Assembly: GCF_000173775.1 (NCBI RefSeq)
Contig: NZ_ACCD01000033.1
Location: 1-42,350 of the forward strand
DNA from: Yersinia rohdei ATCC 43380
GTDB taxonomy: Bacteria > Pseudomonadota > Gammaproteobacteria > Enterobacterales > Enterobacteriaceae
DNA length: 42,350 nt
Direction: 5' to 3'
Shown one piece after another: positions 28,948-38,655 of the stretch. Each line of letters opens with the position of its first letter. The stretch's first letter is position 1. Below the pieces are notes generated by a model. It worked only from the letters and a program-made list of their open reading frames with translations, ran no database searches and was not told the origin of the DNA. A program made the position numbers and the translations under genes.

Positions 28948-29307
28948 GGCGGCCGGTGGTCCTATAGTGAAAAACAGCTACGCCTGTAGCATCATCTGTT
29001 TCATATCATAAAGAGAGATCCGCATAGCATAGCTGATAAGCGGCAGCGGCAACAACACTCTGCGTCCTACTGAAGGGTTTTTCTGCGCAGTGAATGGCAG
29101 AAATAACGAAAGTGGGGGAGATAATGACCTGATGATGACGTGACTTCAGTCATTTACGACTAAAATAATTAACGTTAACTTTAGTATCAGAGTAAGGACA
29201 GACAGAGAACAGAAAGGAATAAGCACCATGAGCCGATAAAATTAGCTTTAATGCTGTTTTATTCGGCACAACTTTACTTTATCACAACCGTGGATCGAGG
29301 AGATTAT
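28948..29307. other. Divergent promoter region of leuS and ybeL
   Basis: This 360-base spacer contains no gene I can support. It must hold promoters for leuS (left) and ybeL (right). No T-box or riboswitch was recognised. Confidence 0.5.
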
Positions 29308-29790
29308 ATGAACAAGGTAGCTCAATATTATCGTGAGTTAGTGGCATCACTGACTGAACGCTTGAAAAATGGTGAACGTGATATCGATAAGCTGGTGGAG
29401 AGCGCCGAACAGAAGTTGAATGCAGCCGAAGACTTAACGCGTGATGAAGTTGAGCAAATCATTCAGGCGGTGCGCCGTGATGTGGAAGAGTTCGCCCGCA
29501 GTTATGAAGAAAGTAAAGATGAATTCACTGACAGTGTCTTTATGCGAGTTATCAAAGAAAGCCTATGGCAGGAACTGGCTGATATTACAGATAAAACACA
29601 ATTAGAATGGCGCGAGGTGTTTAAAGATGTCAGCCATCATGGCGTTTATCACAGCGGTGAGGTGGTTGGGTTAGGTAATCTGGTCTGTGAAAAATGCCAT
29701 TATCACATGGCTTTTTATACCCCAGAGGTGCTGCCACGTTGCCCTAAATGCGGACATGACCAGTTTACTCGCCGGCCATTCCATCCTTAA
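29308..29790 (+). CDS. ybeL: Zinc-ribbon protein YbeL (DUF1451)
   Basis: A 160-residue protein that matches E. coli YbeL along its length. A helical, charged N-terminal two-thirds is followed by VFMRVIKESLWQELADITDK, and then a C-terminal zinc ribbon with CEKCHYH and CPKCGHDQF. Function is not established. ATG 29308 is supported by GAGGAGA upstream; the frame opens at 29251 but the extra part has no counterpart. In E. coli ybeL is followed by ybeQ, ybeR and others; here gltL follows directly. Confidence 0.93.
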   Translation: MNKVAQYYRELVASLTERLKNGERDIDKLVESAEQKLNAAEDLTRDEVEQIIQAVRRDVEEFARSYEESKDEFTDSVFMRVIKESLWQELADITDKTQLEWREVFKDVSHHGVYHSGEVVGLGNLVCEKCHYHMAFYTPEVLPRCPKCGHDQFTRRPFHP

Positions 29791-29850
29791 AGGTTTTTTT
29801 GGCTGCTCAGAGCAGCCAGTCAGGCACATTATTAATGATTTTAAGGGAGA

Positions 29851-29878
29851 ACAACCTATCCACAGCGGGATAGGTTGT
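29851..29878. terminator. Hairpin between convergent ybeL and gltL
   Basis: The perfect 11-bp stem acaacctatcc/ggataggttgt (29851-29861 and 29868-29878) has a 6-base loop and only weak T tracts on either side. A second stem, ggctgct/agcagcc (29801-29817), follows a run of T just after ybeL. Confidence 0.6.
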
Positions 29879-29893
29879 AATGCTATTATTCAA

Positions 29894-30619
29894 TTAATGC
29901 AGAATTTTCGCCAGGAAGTCTTTGGCGCGATCTGATTTAGGATTGTTAAAGAAATCATCTTTGTTGCTGTCTTCGACAATTTTCCCTTCATCCATAAAAA
30001 TAACCCGGTTAGCCACTTTGCGGGCGAAGCCCATTTCGTGGGTTACGACCATCATGGTCATGCCTTCCAGCGCCAGTTTGACCATCACGTCCAGCACTTC
30101 ATTGATCATTTCTGGGTCAAGGGCTGAAGTCGGTTCGTCAAACAGCATTGCAATCGGGTCCATACAGAGTGCGCGGGCAATAGCAACACGTTGTTGCTGA
30201 CCGCCAGATAACTGAGAAGGAAATTTATCCGCATGAGTGGTTAGACCAACGCGCTCCAGCAGTTTTAGACCCTTTTCCCGTGCTTGTGCTTTATCGCGTT
30301 TTAACACTTTGATTTGCGCCAGTGTTAGGTTTTCAATAATAGACAAGTGAGGGAATAGTTCAAAATGCTGGAACACCATGCCAACTTTGGAACGTAACTG
30401 TGCCAGATTGGTTCCTTTATCATTCACGCTGATGCCATTAACTGTAATATTGCCTTTTTGGATAGGTTCTAGCCCATTAACGGTTTTTATTAAGGTGGAT
30501 TTGCCTGAACCTGAAGGGCCGCAGACTACCACGACCTCGCCTTTTTTAACTTCAGTGGTGCAATCAGCCAGCACCTGAAATTGGCCGTACCACTTAGAAA
30601 CATTTTTCAGGGAAATCAT
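29894..30619 (-). CDS. gltL: Glutamate/aspartate ABC transporter ATP-binding protein GltL
   Basis: A 241-residue ATPase of the polar amino-acid uptake family. Walker [11 protein letters not shown]-loop [11 protein letters not shown], signature LSGGQQQR, Walker [13 protein letters not shown] and switch His VVTHEMGFA. It powers GltJK import of Glu and Asp. The start at 30619 shares one base with the gltK stop (TGATG), and length equals that of E. coli. Confidence 0.97.
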   Translation of the reverse strand: MISLKNVSKWYGQFQVLADCTTEVKKGEVVVVCGPSGSGKSTLIKTVNGLEPIQKGNITVNGISVNDKGTNLAQLRSKVGMVFQHFELFPHLSIIENLTLAQIKVLKRDKAQAREKGLKLLERVGLTTHADKFPSQLSGGQQQRVAIARALCMDPIAMLFDEPTSALDPEMINEVLDVMVKLALEGMTMMVVTHEMGFARKVANRVIFMDEGKIVEDSNKDDFFNNPKSDRAKDFLAKILH

Positions 30620-31293
30620 CAAACAGTCCTTTTCTTCAAATAGTTAACCAGCATCGACGCGCCAAAACTGATAACGAAATACACAAAACCAGCAAACAGC
30701 ACCATTTCAACCTGAGTACCGTCCCGCTCGCCAATGGTCGTTGCGGTGCGGAAGAAATCGGCCAGGCTGAGGACATACACCAGCGATGTATCCTGAAATA
30801 ACACGATCCCTTGGGTTAACAGCAATGGCACCATGGCACGGAAAGCTTGTGGCAGGATAACCAGTCTCATTGACTGGCCCTGAGTCATGCCCAGCGCTAA
30901 CGCCGCAGAGGATTGCCCACGAGAGATACTTTGGATCCCAGCACGGATAATTTCTGAGTAATAAGCAGCTTCAAATAGTGAGAAGGCTACCATGGCAGAG
31001 ATGAGGCGAATATCAGTTTTTGGCGATAAACCCAGTACATTTTGTAAGAAGCTTGGAACCACCAAATAAAACCACAGCAGCACCATCACCAACGGAATCG
31101 AGCGGAACACGTTGACATAAGCGGTGGCAAACCAACTGATTGCTTTAACTGGTGACAGGCGCATCACGGCCAAAATCGTTCCCCAAAGGATACCAAACAC
31201 AATGGCGATAATGGTGATTTTGGCAGTAATAGCCAAGCCTTGCAGCAGGTATGGCAGGCTAGGGGCGATGGAACTCCAATCAAATTCGTACAT
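30619..31293 (-). CDS. gltK: Glutamate/aspartate ABC transporter permease GltK
   Basis: A 224-residue inner-membrane permease of the HisMQ family with about five helices. The coupling motif [21 protein letters not shown] (EAA-like) contacts GltL. It begins with [19 protein letters not shown] and overlaps gltJ by one base at 31293, so gltJKL are tightly coupled. Confidence 0.97.
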   Translation of the reverse strand: MYEFDWSSIAPSLPYLLQGLAITAKITIIAIVFGILWGTILAVMRLSPVKAISWFATAYVNVFRSIPLVMVLLWFYLVVPSFLQNVLGLSPKTDIRLISAMVAFSLFEAAYYSEIIRAGIQSISRGQSSAALALGMTQGQSMRLVILPQAFRAMVPLLLTQGIVLFQDTSLVYVLSLADFFRTATTIGERDGTQVEMVLFAGFVYFVISFGASMLVNYLKKRTV

Positions 31294-32033
31294 TATTTAC
31301 TCCCCAGATTGCCGGGTAACTGCACTTTCTTTTCAACTAATCGCATTAACAACATGATTACGGCGTTGATAAGTACATAACCAAGGGTGATAGCGGTGAA
31401 TGACTCATAGGCGTGAGCTGAATAATCCAGCAGCTTACCGGCCTGTGCCGCCATATCCACCAGCCCGATTGTTGAGGCAATCGCTGAGTTTTTTACCAGG
31501 TTGAGCATTTCTGAGGTCATCGGGGGAATAATCACCCGATAAGCATTCGGCAGTAAAACATAACGATAAGTTTGTGGCAGGGTTAATCCCATTGCCAGGC
31601 CAGCGGCTTTCTGACCACGAGGCAGAGACTGGATCCCCGCGCGTACCTGTTCGCAAACTCGGGCAGCAGTAAATAAGCCAAGGCAAATCATTGATGAGAG
31701 GAAGAACTGAATATTCGGATCCAACTCACTTTTAAACCACATGCCAATATCAACCGGCAACAGTTCAGGGACCACCAAATACCAAGTAAAGAATTGCACA
31801 ATCAGTGGGACGTTACGAAACAGCTCGACGTAGCAGGCCCCAATCCCTGACAGGATCCGATTGGGCACGGTTCTGAGAATACCGAACAGTGAACCGATGA
31901 GAAAGGCAATCACCCATGCGCAAAGCGATAATGCGACAGTGACTTGAAAACCAGCCCAAATCCAGCCGAGATAGGTGGTATTACCGAAAGGGGCGGGTTG
32001 TAGAAAAATACCCCAATTCCAGTCTATTGACAT
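31293..32033 (-). CDS. gltJ: Glutamate/aspartate ABC transporter permease GltJ
   Basis: A 246-residue permease partner of GltK, equal in length to the E. coli protein when started at ATG 32033 ([12 protein letters not shown]), where AGGGAG lies 8 bases upstream. The EAA-like coupling loop is [20 protein letters not shown]. The frame opens at 32060 but the extra residues have no counterpart. Separated from gltI by a structured 177-base spacer. Confidence 0.97.
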   Translation of the reverse strand: MSIDWNWGIFLQPAPFGNTTYLGWIWAGFQVTVALSLCAWVIAFLIGSLFGILRTVPNRILSGIGACYVELFRNVPLIVQFFTWYLVVPELLPVDIGMWFKSELDPNIQFFLSSMICLGLFTAARVCEQVRAGIQSLPRGQKAAGLAMGLTLPQTYRYVLLPNAYRVIIPPMTSEMLNLVKNSAIASTIGLVDMAAQAGKLLDYSAHAYESFTAITLGYVLINAVIMLLMRLVEKKVQLPGNLGSK

Positions 32034-32111
32034 AACTAACTCCCTTAAAAGGATGGACAAGCCACCCTGATGACTGATGATTCAATGCGTTGCCGCCTCC
32101 CGAGGATGAAC

Positions 32112-32144
32112 AAAAAAACGCGGAGTGGGGAACGGCCACCCCGC
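32112..32144 (-). terminator. Intra-operon terminator between gltI and gltJ
   Basis: On the minus strand GCGGGGTGG pairs with CCACTCCGC (9 bp with one G-T), with a 7-base loop, followed by G and then seven T residues. It probably reduces transcription from gltI into gltJKL, so that more binding protein than permease is made. Confidence 0.8.
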
Positions 32145-32210
32145 ATCCTGTCTCCCAATCGGGCCATCATCAATCGAGCGGGTAGACACCGCCTACCCTG
32201 ATTATTATTG
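32112..32210 (-). ncRNA. Candidate gltI 3'-derived small RNA (SroC position)
   Basis: The spacer just after gltI contains a stem ggtag-type hairpin (GGGTAG...CTACCC, about 32169-32187), an unpaired stretch, and a strong terminator at its end. In E. coli the gltI-gltJ spacer gives SroC, an Hfq-bound RNA that sponges GcvB. The equivalent place and the 3' structure suggest a counterpart, but I cannot confirm sequence identity with SroC from memory. The 5' end is unknown; processing inside gltI is possible. Confidence 0.4.
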
Positions 32211-33146
32211 TTAGTTCAACGCTTTATCGTTAGGGGCTTTGAACAGCACTTTCATTTCATCAGACAGTTCGAAATTCAAGTTAAGGTTTTTAGGTGGAAT
32301 TGGGTTTTTGAACCAACGATCAAATGATTTTTCAGCAACACCAGAGGTTTGTGCGCTAGCAATGGTCTCATCCAGCAGTGCTTTAAAGGCAGGATCGTCT
32401 TTACGTAGCATGCAGCCGTAGGCTTCCTGAGACTGTGGTATGCCGACGATTTCCCACTGATCCGGTTTCTTGGCTTTAGCACGTTCGCCAGCCAGCAAAG
32501 CATCATCCATCATAAAGGCCACTGCACGGCCACTTTCTAATGTACGGAATGAATCGCCGTGGTCTTTGGCGCTGATGATGCGCATGTTCATTTTGTCTTT
32601 TTCATTCAGCTTGTTTAGCAACACTTCAGAGGTTGTCCCCGAGGTTACCACTACAGCTTTATCAGCCAAATCTTTGAAATCTTTAATGTTTGAGTCTTTT
32701 TTGGTCAGTAAGCGTGTACCGACGACAAAAATGGTATTGGAGAACGCGGCTTGTTTCTGGCGTTCCAGGTTATTGGTGGTGGAACCACACTCAAAATCAA
32801 AAGTACCGTTTTGCAACAATGGAATACGGTTTTGTGAGGTGATCGGGATAAGCTTCACCTGTAAGTCTGGCGCGTTAAGTTTTTTCTTGATCGCATCGAC
32901 GATCAGATTGGAATAATCTTGTGAATAACCAACCACTTTCTGCTGATTATCGTAATAAGAGAATGGGACAGAAGATTCTCGGTGGCCGACGACAATCACG
33001 CCGTTATCTTTAATCTTTTTCAATGTGTCAGCGGAAGCATCTGCCTTTGCTGCGGCTTGCTCTGGTTTTGCTGCTTCTTCTGCATGGGCTACACCACTTG
33101 CCATCCCAGCTAACAGTAGTGCTAACGCCAATTTACGCATATGCAT
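32211..33146 (-). CDS. gltI: Glutamate/aspartate periplasmic-binding protein GltI
   Basis: A 311-residue solute-binding protein. Residues 1-22 are a signal peptide (ending AHA), followed by an Ala/Glu/Lys-rich stretch longer than in E. coli. Then GVIVVGHRESSVPFSYYDN, the IPLLQNGTFDFECGSTTNN ligand-site region and TSGTTSEVLLNKL. It delivers Glu and Asp to GltJKL. ATG 33146 has GGAG 7 bases upstream. In enterobacteria the gltI mRNA is a known GcvB target. Confidence 0.97.
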   Translation of the reverse strand: MHMRKLALALLLAGMASGVAHAEEAAKPEQAAAKADASADTLKKIKDNGVIVVGHRESSVPFSYYDNQQKVVGYSQDYSNLIVDAIKKKLNAPDLQVKLIPITSQNRIPLLQNGTFDFECGSTTNNLERQKQAAFSNTIFVVGTRLLTKKDSNIKDFKDLADKAVVVTSGTTSEVLLNKLNEKDKMNMRIISAKDHGDSFRTLESGRAVAFMMDDALLAGERAKAKKPDQWEIVGIPQSQEAYGCMLRKDDPAFKALLDETIASAQTSGVAEKSFDRWFKNPIPPKNLNLNFELSDEMKVLFKAPNDKALN

Positions 33147-33672
33147 AGTCCAACTCCTTTGCTGTTGTTTTTTACCTAATGTGTTCTTGCTCGATGTTGT
33201 GATACTTGAAATGTCGTCATGTTAAAAGTGTGAAATGCGAAAATTTGTCTTATTTTGCGGTACTGACGTAACCACGGATATTTGTTGGTTAACACATCAT
33301 TTTCGCTGTTAGTTGTATCAGATTATCTTTAAAAAATAGCCAATTGTTATGCAAATGATGAATAAATGTTTGTTTTTTGGGACGCAAATCGCACCAAATA
33401 AAGGCAATAAAACAGTCTGGCACCATTACGGTGCGTGTCATGCCCTATAAATGTGCGGAACATTACGACGATCCCATGATTTGAAAACCGCTTTTGGGTA
33501 GCGACGGCACTAATTCCCACCGATAGCCCAATAATGGCTGACAGCTAACACAATTTAGTTAGAGATAATGCAAGGTCTGTGCCAGTCGCAGGAGAAACAT
33601 GAGCTAATAGCCCTATAAATTGAGGGCTATGGGGGAGTCAGTGGGGGCGGGGGGCAGCTTGTATCATTAACT
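33147..33672. other. Upstream region of gltI
   Basis: This long AT-rich spacer holds the gltI promoter region. It contains an NtrC-like palindrome (33420-33434) and an 8-bp perfect hairpin, atagccct/agggctat (33607-33630). No coding frame is convincing. Confidence 0.5.
33420..33434. promoter_or_regulatory. NtrC-like binding palindrome upstream of gltI
   Basis: GCACC-N5-GGTGC, the exact half-sites and spacing of known NtrC sites in front of glnA. It lies about 275 bases upstream of the gltI start. I could not find a convincing sigma-54 promoter (GG-N10-GC) between it and gltI, so the assignment is tentative; a fortuitous hairpin is possible. Confidence 0.35.
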
Positions 33673-33701
33673 AACCCGCAGGTGTTGGCACTGCGGGTTA
33701 A
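33673..33701 (-). terminator. Hairpin after the PPOX-type flavoprotein gene
   Basis: The perfect 10-bp stem taacccgcag/ctgcgggtta lies 16 bases after the stop of the flavoprotein gene. The T tract on the minus strand is short. Confidence 0.55.
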
Positions 33702-33717
33702 TTTAATTGTTGCGAGC

Positions 33718-34302
33718 TTAGCTTAGCTGGTGGTTGTTGATAGCCAGATGGGCCTTAAAAACGTCCAGTGCGGTTGGAACCGCCTCTTTTCCTACATGTT
33801 TTTCTGGATTCCACAAGTCGGCAAAGGTAATCGCCCGACCACAGTGGATAAAGACTTCGTCCACTTCAATGACTAACACACTGCGTGCAGGCTGGTTATT
33901 TTGGCTAAAGCGCTCGCACAGTTCTGGGTCGACAGATATTTTCGCCCGGCCATTAACCCGAAAACCTTCAGTCCAGCCAGGTATTAAGAACAATATTCCA
34001 ATGAATGGGTTTTGCAGTAGATTGCGGATACCATCCAGGCGATTGTTTCCTGGCCGGTCTGGCAGAATCAGGGTTTTGCTGTCCTGCACATGGATAAAAC
34101 CGGGCTCACCGCCTTTCGGTGAGCAGTCGATACCTGAGGCTCCCAGCGTACCCAGCACGGCAAAGGGAGCGGCAGCGATCAGTTTTTTAGCATAATCATC
34201 AATGTGATCTATTTGTTTTTTCAGCACATTTTTATTAGGTGCGGCGTAATGTTCGCTTAATTGTGCTTCAGTGGTGAGGATAAATTCAGGATTCAGTGAC
34301 AT
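33718..34302 (-). CDS. PPOX-type FMN flavoprotein (pyridoxamine 5'-phosphate oxidase family)
   Basis: A 194-residue split-barrel flavoprotein of the MSMEG_1061-like group. AAPFAVLGTLGASGIDCSPK, the GGEPGFIHVQD segment, LILPDRPGNNRLDGIRNLL (FMN phosphate and ring contacts), then GILFLIPGWTEGFRVNGRA and a C-terminal CGRAITFADLWNP. Substrate is unknown; it is not PdxH. ATG 34302 has GAGAG at a fitting distance; the frame continues upstream to a TTG. It sits between gltI and lnt, where E. coli has no such gene, so it is a lineage-specific insertion. Confidence 0.82.
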   Translation of the reverse strand: MSLNPEFILTTEAQLSEHYAAPNKNVLKKQIDHIDDYAKKLIAAAPFAVLGTLGASGIDCSPKGGEPGFIHVQDSKTLILPDRPGNNRLDGIRNLLQNPFIGILFLIPGWTEGFRVNGRAKISVDPELCERFSQNNQPARSVLVIEVDEVFIHCGRAITFADLWNPEKHVGKEAVPTALDVFKAHLAINNHQLS

Positions 34303-34393
34303 AAGGCTCTCAAATTGCAAATCATGCTAATTATTTGTACTAAGCGGCAAGATAACAGCAGTGATAACGATTCGCAATACTGATAATGAGGGA

Positions 34394-34426
34394 GCAGAAA
34401 GTGGGGCATGCGGCTCGCATGCCCCA
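34394..34426 (-). terminator. Terminator after lnt
   Basis: The perfect 11-bp stem tggggcatgcg/cgcatgcccca (34402-34412 and 34416-34426) with a 3-base loop lies just downstream of lnt; ACTTTCTGC follows on the minus strand. Confidence 0.7.
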
Positions 34427-34443
34427 GATAAGAGCGTAGTCGA

Positions 34444-35991
34444 CTATTTTCTATCAGCGCGGCTGCGAGCCGTCAGCAACAGAGTCAATGCGCCGAAAAT
34501 CAGGGTAATAATCCACATTGGCCACGAACCAAAACGCGCATAAGGGGTTATCCCTGTGGTTGGTGTGACGGTCACTTCCAGCACCTGCTGGGTGAATTGT
34601 GGGATTTGTGCCAGAACCTCACCGCTTGGGCCAATGGCCGCAGTAATGCCATTGTTGGTCGAACGCAGCAGAGGTCGGCCTAATTCCAATGCGCGCATAC
34701 GCGCCATCTGGAAATGCTGCCACGGCCCAATAGAATGACCAAACCAGGCATCATTGGAGACAGTTAGCAGGAAATTGGTATCAGGGTTGAAGTTATCGCG
34801 CACTTGCTGGCCCAATATAATTTCATAACAAATTGCGGCTGTTAGATTAAACCCAGCGACATTGAGCTGTGGCTGTACATAATCGCCTCGACTAAATGAT
34901 GACATAGGTAAATCGAAGAAAGGTGCCAATGGGCGCAGCAGTGATTCTAACGGCACAAATTCGCCAAATGGAACCAGATGGTGTTTGCTATAGCGATTGC
35001 GAGTTGGATACTGATACGGTTCTTTATCCCCTAACACAATGATGCTATTGAAGAAGTGGTAACCTTTACCTTCAGGCCGGGGCTGGGCATCAACAATTCC
35101 GGTAATCAGGCTGCTGTGTTTGGCCCGCATCAGATCATCGACCATAGTCAGGAAGGCAATTTGATCGGTTTCAATATCGGGTATCGCTGATTCTGGCCAG
35201 ATAATAATTGGCGCTTTACCCATAAATGGCCGGGTTTCATCCAGATAAATTTGCAACGTGTTGAGCAGGACTTTCGGGTCCCACTTCATTGACTGCGCAA
35301 TATTACCTTGCACCATAGCGATATTTACGGCGCGCTCTGGTTGGGGAGTGAACCAATCTAACTGGCGCAGTGGCCAGGGCAGCAATAGCATGGCTACGGC
35401 AATAACTGCAGCACTAATACGGCGTTGATAACAGGCGTAGACCAGCAAGCCGCTTATCGACATCAACATAAAAGTGATGCCATCGACCCCTAATATTGGG
35501 GCAATGCCACGCAGTGGGCCATTAATCTGGCTATACCCAAATTGCAGCCACGGGAAGCCGGTTAATACCCAGCCCCGCAAAAATTCTGTTAATTGCCATA
35601 CGACGGGAGCAGCAATCGCCAGCCGCCACCAACTGGCTTTAGGGCACAATCGTGTCAAGACACCGGCGAACAGCATGGTATAGAGTGAAAGGTAGGCCGC
35701 CAGTAACACCACTAGGAAAATATTGATAGCCGTTGGCATTCCGCCAAACTCGGAGATACTGACATAGACCCAGTTAATGCCAGTGCCAAATTGCCCCATA
35801 CCCCAACAAAAACCAATGAATGCGGCCTGTTTAGTGCTGCGATTCAATGTCAGGCTGAGTAAGCCAAATAGCGAAATAATGGCTGCCGGCCAACTATCAA
35901 ATGGCGAATACGCCAGCGTACCGCAGGCGCCAAAAAATAGCGCCAGTAGGGCGCGAACCCACTGGCGTTGAAGGTATGAAGCGATAGGCAT
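34444..35991 (-). CDS. lnt: Apolipoprotein N-acyltransferase Lnt
   Basis: A 515-residue inner-membrane enzyme adding the third acyl chain to the N-terminal Cys of lipoproteins before Lol sorting. About six to seven N-terminal membrane helices, then a periplasmic nitrilase-like domain (about 220-470). The catalytic triad is visible: Glu in [10 protein letters not shown], Lys in the [10 protein letters not shown] region or nearby, and Cys in [12 protein letters not shown]-terminal helix follows. It starts 6 bases after corC, as in the conserved ybeZ-ybeY-corC-lnt operon. Confidence 0.96.
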   Translation of the reverse strand: MPIASYLQRQWVRALLALFFGACGTLAYSPFDSWPAAIISLFGLLSLTLNRSTKQAAFIGFCWGMGQFGTGINWVYVSISEFGGMPTAINIFLVVLLAAYLSLYTMLFAGVLTRLCPKASWWRLAIAAPVVWQLTEFLRGWVLTGFPWLQFGYSQINGPLRGIAPILGVDGITFMLMSISGLLVYACYQRRISAAVIAVAMLLLPWPLRQLDWFTPQPERAVNIAMVQGNIAQSMKWDPKVLLNTLQIYLDETRPFMGKAPIIIWPESAIPDIETDQIAFLTMVDDLMRAKHSSLITGIVDAQPRPEGKGYHFFNSIIVLGDKEPYQYPTRNRYSKHHLVPFGEFVPLESLLRPLAPFFDLPMSSFSRGDYVQPQLNVAGFNLTAAICYEIILGQQVRDNFNPDTNFLLTVSNDAWFGHSIGPWQHFQMARMRALELGRPLLRSTNNGITAAIGPSGEVLAQIPQFTQQVLEVTVTPTTGITPYARFGSWPMWIITLIFGALTLLLTARSRADRK

Positions 35992-35997
35992 CGAGGG

Positions 35998-36876
35998 TTA
36001 TTCTTCCAATTTTGGTTGCGGAGCATCATCCGGGATTTTCACATGAACCTGAATAATACGACGGCTATCCGCCATGGCAACTTTAAATAAGTAACCTTCA
36101 ATTTCAATGGTTTCACCGCGAGCAGGTAAATGACCAAAGGCCTGCATCACTAAACCACCGATAGTGTCGACTTCATCGTCGCTGAAATGGGTATTGAACA
36201 CTTCATTAAAATCTTCAATTTGTGTCAGCGCACGAATGGTATAAGTGTGGCGACTGAGCTGACGGACATCTCTGTCTTCTTCATCGTCATACTCATCTTC
36301 TATTTCGCCAACGATCAGCTCAAGAATATCTTCAATGGTCACCAGGCCTGAAACGCCACCAAACTCATCAATGACAATTGCCATATGATAGCGCTGGGAA
36401 CGGAACTCCTTTAGCATCCGATCAACACGCTTACTTTCGGGCACTACAACCGCCGTCCGTAAGACTTTATCAATACTGAATGGCTCGGAATCTGTGCGCA
36501 TAAACGGCAGCAGATCTTTGGCCATCAGGATGCCTTCGATATGATCTTTATCTTCGCTGATCACCGGAAAGCGGGAGTGAGCCGATTCAATAATGACATC
36601 CAAGCACTCATCCAGCGTTTGATTACGCTTTAATGTGACCATCTGAGAGCGGGGGATCATGATGTCCCGCACGCGCTGTTCGGCGATATCCATCACGCCT
36701 TCCAGCATGTCTCGGGTATCGGGATCGATCAGATCGTTTTGCTCAGAATCACGGATAAGCTCTACCAGATCGCCACGGTTTTTAGGTTCACCGTGGAATA
36801 ACTGGTTAAGGATGAGAGTAAAGAACCCTTTCTTGGGACTGGGGCTATCGTTGTTTTGTGAGTGGTCGTCGCTCAT
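35998..36876 (-). CDS. corC: CorC (YbeX) CBS-domain protein
   Basis: A 292-residue cytosolic protein, equal in length to E. coli CorC. Two CBS domains (about 65-190; [32 protein letters not shown] and [20 protein letters not shown]) precede the CorC_HlyC domain (about 205-285). Linked to magnesium/cobalt efflux in Salmonella and, more recently, to ribosome function with YbeY. Part of the ybeZ-ybeY-corC-lnt operon, although 217 bases with an ERIC-like repeat separate it from ybeY. Confidence 0.95.
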   Translation of the reverse strand: MSDDHSQNNDSPSPKKGFFTLILNQLFHGEPKNRGDLVELIRDSEQNDLIDPDTRDMLEGVMDIAEQRVRDIMIPRSQMVTLKRNQTLDECLDVIIESAHSRFPVISEDKDHIEGILMAKDLLPFMRTDSEPFSIDKVLRTAVVVPESKRVDRMLKEFRSQRYHMAIVIDEFGGVSGLVTIEDILELIVGEIEDEYDDEEDRDVRQLSRHTYTIRALTQIEDFNEVFNTHFSDDEVDTIGGLVMQAFGHLPARGETIEIEGYLFKVAMADSRRIIQVHVKIPDDAPQPKLEE

Positions 36877-36957
36877 GGCGTTTTAGTTAAGTTTACCCAT
36901 GTTTACCCGCCGCATTTGAGATCGCAGTAATGTTAGCTAACTTCATACATCTTAATG

Positions 36958-37023
36958 AGTTGTAAGCTCATTGGGATGAATTATTTTGCCAGCTACCTGC
37001 AATTTCACGTTCTTTGGGTTTAG
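36958..37023. repeat. Degenerate ERIC-related repeat in the ybeY-corC spacer
   Basis: Aligns with the element at the left window edge: gtaagctcat(t/c)gggatgaatt, then (gc)cagctacctgcaatt and tctttgggttta. It is shorter and more diverged. It would be transcribed within the operon, between ybeY and corC. Confidence 0.65.
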
Positions 37024-37093
37024 ATTAATATTATCGGCAGCGGTAAATTCACACCGCCGACAGCTCTTACTTATTCCTATCAATATGACAGGC

Positions 37094-37567
37094 TTACTCG
37101 GGGTCTTTCTCTGAAATATAAGGGTCTGGATAACCCAAACTTTGCATTATTTCAGTTTCAATCGACTCCATTTCTTCAGCTTCATCGTCAACGATGTGGT
37201 CATACCCTAGCAGATGGAGACTGCCGTGAACAACCATATGCGCCCAATGAGCTAATAGTGCTTTCTCTTGTTCAATCGCTTCTTGTTCAACCACCTGGCG
37301 GCAAATGATTAAATCGCCCAGCAATGGCAGTTCAATTTCAGGTGGGGCCTCAAAAGGAAAAGACAAGACATTGGTCGATTTATCTTTACCACGATAAGTC
37401 AGATTTAGCTCATGGCTTTCTGCTTCATCGACAATGCGGATAGTCACTTCAGAGACTTCCTGAAATTGGGGCAATACCGCCTCTAACCAATGTTGAAAAT
37501 CTGCTTCAGTCGGTAAACCCTGGCTATCGGCGCAGGCAATTTGTAAATCGAGTATAACTTGGCTCAC
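37094..37567 (-). CDS. ybeY: Endoribonuclease YbeY
   Basis: A 157-residue metalloprotein needed for 16S rRNA 3'-end maturation and ribosome quality control. The zinc site [11 protein letters not shown] (HxxxHxxxxxH) is intact, and an Arg in [18 protein letters not shown] is the conserved active-site region. Its ATG overlaps the ybeZ stop by 4 bases, so the two are coupled. Confidence 0.96.
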   Translation of the reverse strand: MSQVILDLQIACADSQGLPTEADFQHWLEAVLPQFQEVSEVTIRIVDEAESHELNLTYRGKDKSTNVLSFPFEAPPEIELPLLGDLIICRQVVEQEAIEQEKALLAHWAHMVVHGSLHLLGYDHIVDDEAEEMESIETEIMQSLGYPDPYISEKDPE

Positions 37568-38637
37568 GGAGCCTCCTGCTCAGACGGGGTATGAGTTTCC
37601 CGCTTACGTTGTTCGGCAATCGCCTCTTTGCGTTTTTGTTCCGCAGCTTCCCAGGCCTCATAGGCAATAACTACACGGGCGACCACGGGATGGCGTACTA
37701 CATCTTCACTATGGAAGAAGTTAAAACTCAGTTCTTCGACTTCAGATAACACTTCAATTGCATGGCTTAAGCCCGATTTTTGGTGGCGGGGTAAGTCCGT
37801 TTGCGTGATATCACCGGTTATCACCGCTTTGGAGTTGAAACCAATGCGAGTCAGGAACATTTTCATCTGTTCGATAGTGGTGTTCTGGCTTTCATCCAAA
37901 ATGATAAACGCGTCATTCAGTGTGCGGCCACGCATATATGCCAGCGGTGCCACTTCAATTACATTGCGCTCAATCAGTTTTTCAACCCGTTCAAAACCGA
38001 GCATTTCGAACAACGCATCATAAAGTGGGCGCAGATAAGGGTCGACTTTTTGGCTGAGATCACCGGGCAAGAACCCCAGTTTCTCACCGGCTTCAACTGC
38101 CGGGCGTGTCAACAAAATACGCCGTACATTTTGGCGTTCTAAAGCATCTACCGCCGCCGCTACCGCCAGATAGGTTTTCCCGGTACCGGCCGGACCAATC
38201 CCGAAAGTGATATCGTGGTCGAGAATATTGGCGATGTATTGTGCCTGATTTGGCGTGCGAGGCTTGACCATGCCGCGTTTGGTTCGGATATTCACGGCTT
38301 TGCCGTAATCCGGCACACTCTCGGCGGTTTGTTCCAAAACACGGCTCTCTTTCACCGCGAGGTGGATATCCTCGGGGTCGATATCCGGGATAACACCTCG
38401 GATGGGGGCCGTATCAACATACAGATGGCGCAGGATATCTGCCGCTGCAACAACGCAGATATTCTTACCGACTAATTTAAAACGGTTATCACGACGATTA
38501 ATTTCAATACCTAAGCGGCGTTCCAACTGTTTGATATTATCATCAAAAGGGCCGCACAAACTCAGCAGACGCTGATTATCGGCGGGCTCCAGCAAGATTT
38601 CTTGTGTCACTACGTGCAAACTGTTTCTCTGAGTCAC
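37564..38637 (-). CDS. ybeZ: PhoH-like ATPase YbeZ (PhoL)
   Basis: A PhoH-family NTPase, about 357 residues. Walker [12 protein letters not shown], Walker B-like [10 protein letters not shown], and [20 protein letters not shown] match E. coli PhoL. It works with YbeY. The start region is duplicated: GTG ACC CAG AGG AAC at 38655 is followed by GTG ACT CAG AGA AAC at 38637. I chose 38637 because AGAGGA, contributed by the upstream copy, lies 5 bases before it; starting at 38655 would add six residues, MTQRNA. Confidence 0.93.
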   Translation of the reverse strand: MTQRNSLHVVTQEILLEPADNQRLLSLCGPFDDNIKQLERRLGIEINRRDNRFKLVGKNICVVAAADILRHLYVDTAPIRGVIPDIDPEDIHLAVKESRVLEQTAESVPDYGKAVNIRTKRGMVKPRTPNQAQYIANILDHDITFGIGPAGTGKTYLAVAAAVDALERQNVRRILLTRPAVEAGEKLGFLPGDLSQKVDPYLRPLYDALFEMLGFERVEKLIERNVIEVAPLAYMRGRTLNDAFIILDESQNTTIEQMKMFLTRIGFNSKAVITGDITQTDLPRHQKSGLSHAIEVLSEVEELSFNFFHSEDVVRHPVVARVVIAYEAWEAAEQKRKEAIAEQRKRETHTPSEQEAP

Positions 38638-38655
38638 TGCGTTCCTCTGGGTCAC
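38620..38655. repeat. 18-bp tandem duplication at the ybeZ start
   Basis: On the minus strand, GTGACCCAGAGGAACGCA and GTGACTCAGAGAAACAGT are adjacent. They encode [12 protein letters not shown] and offer two GTG starts. Confidence 0.85.

Noticed and set aside
33147-33434. Sigma-54 promoter for gltI
   Set aside because: Best candidates have the wrong GG-to-GC spacing (8 or 12 instead of 10).
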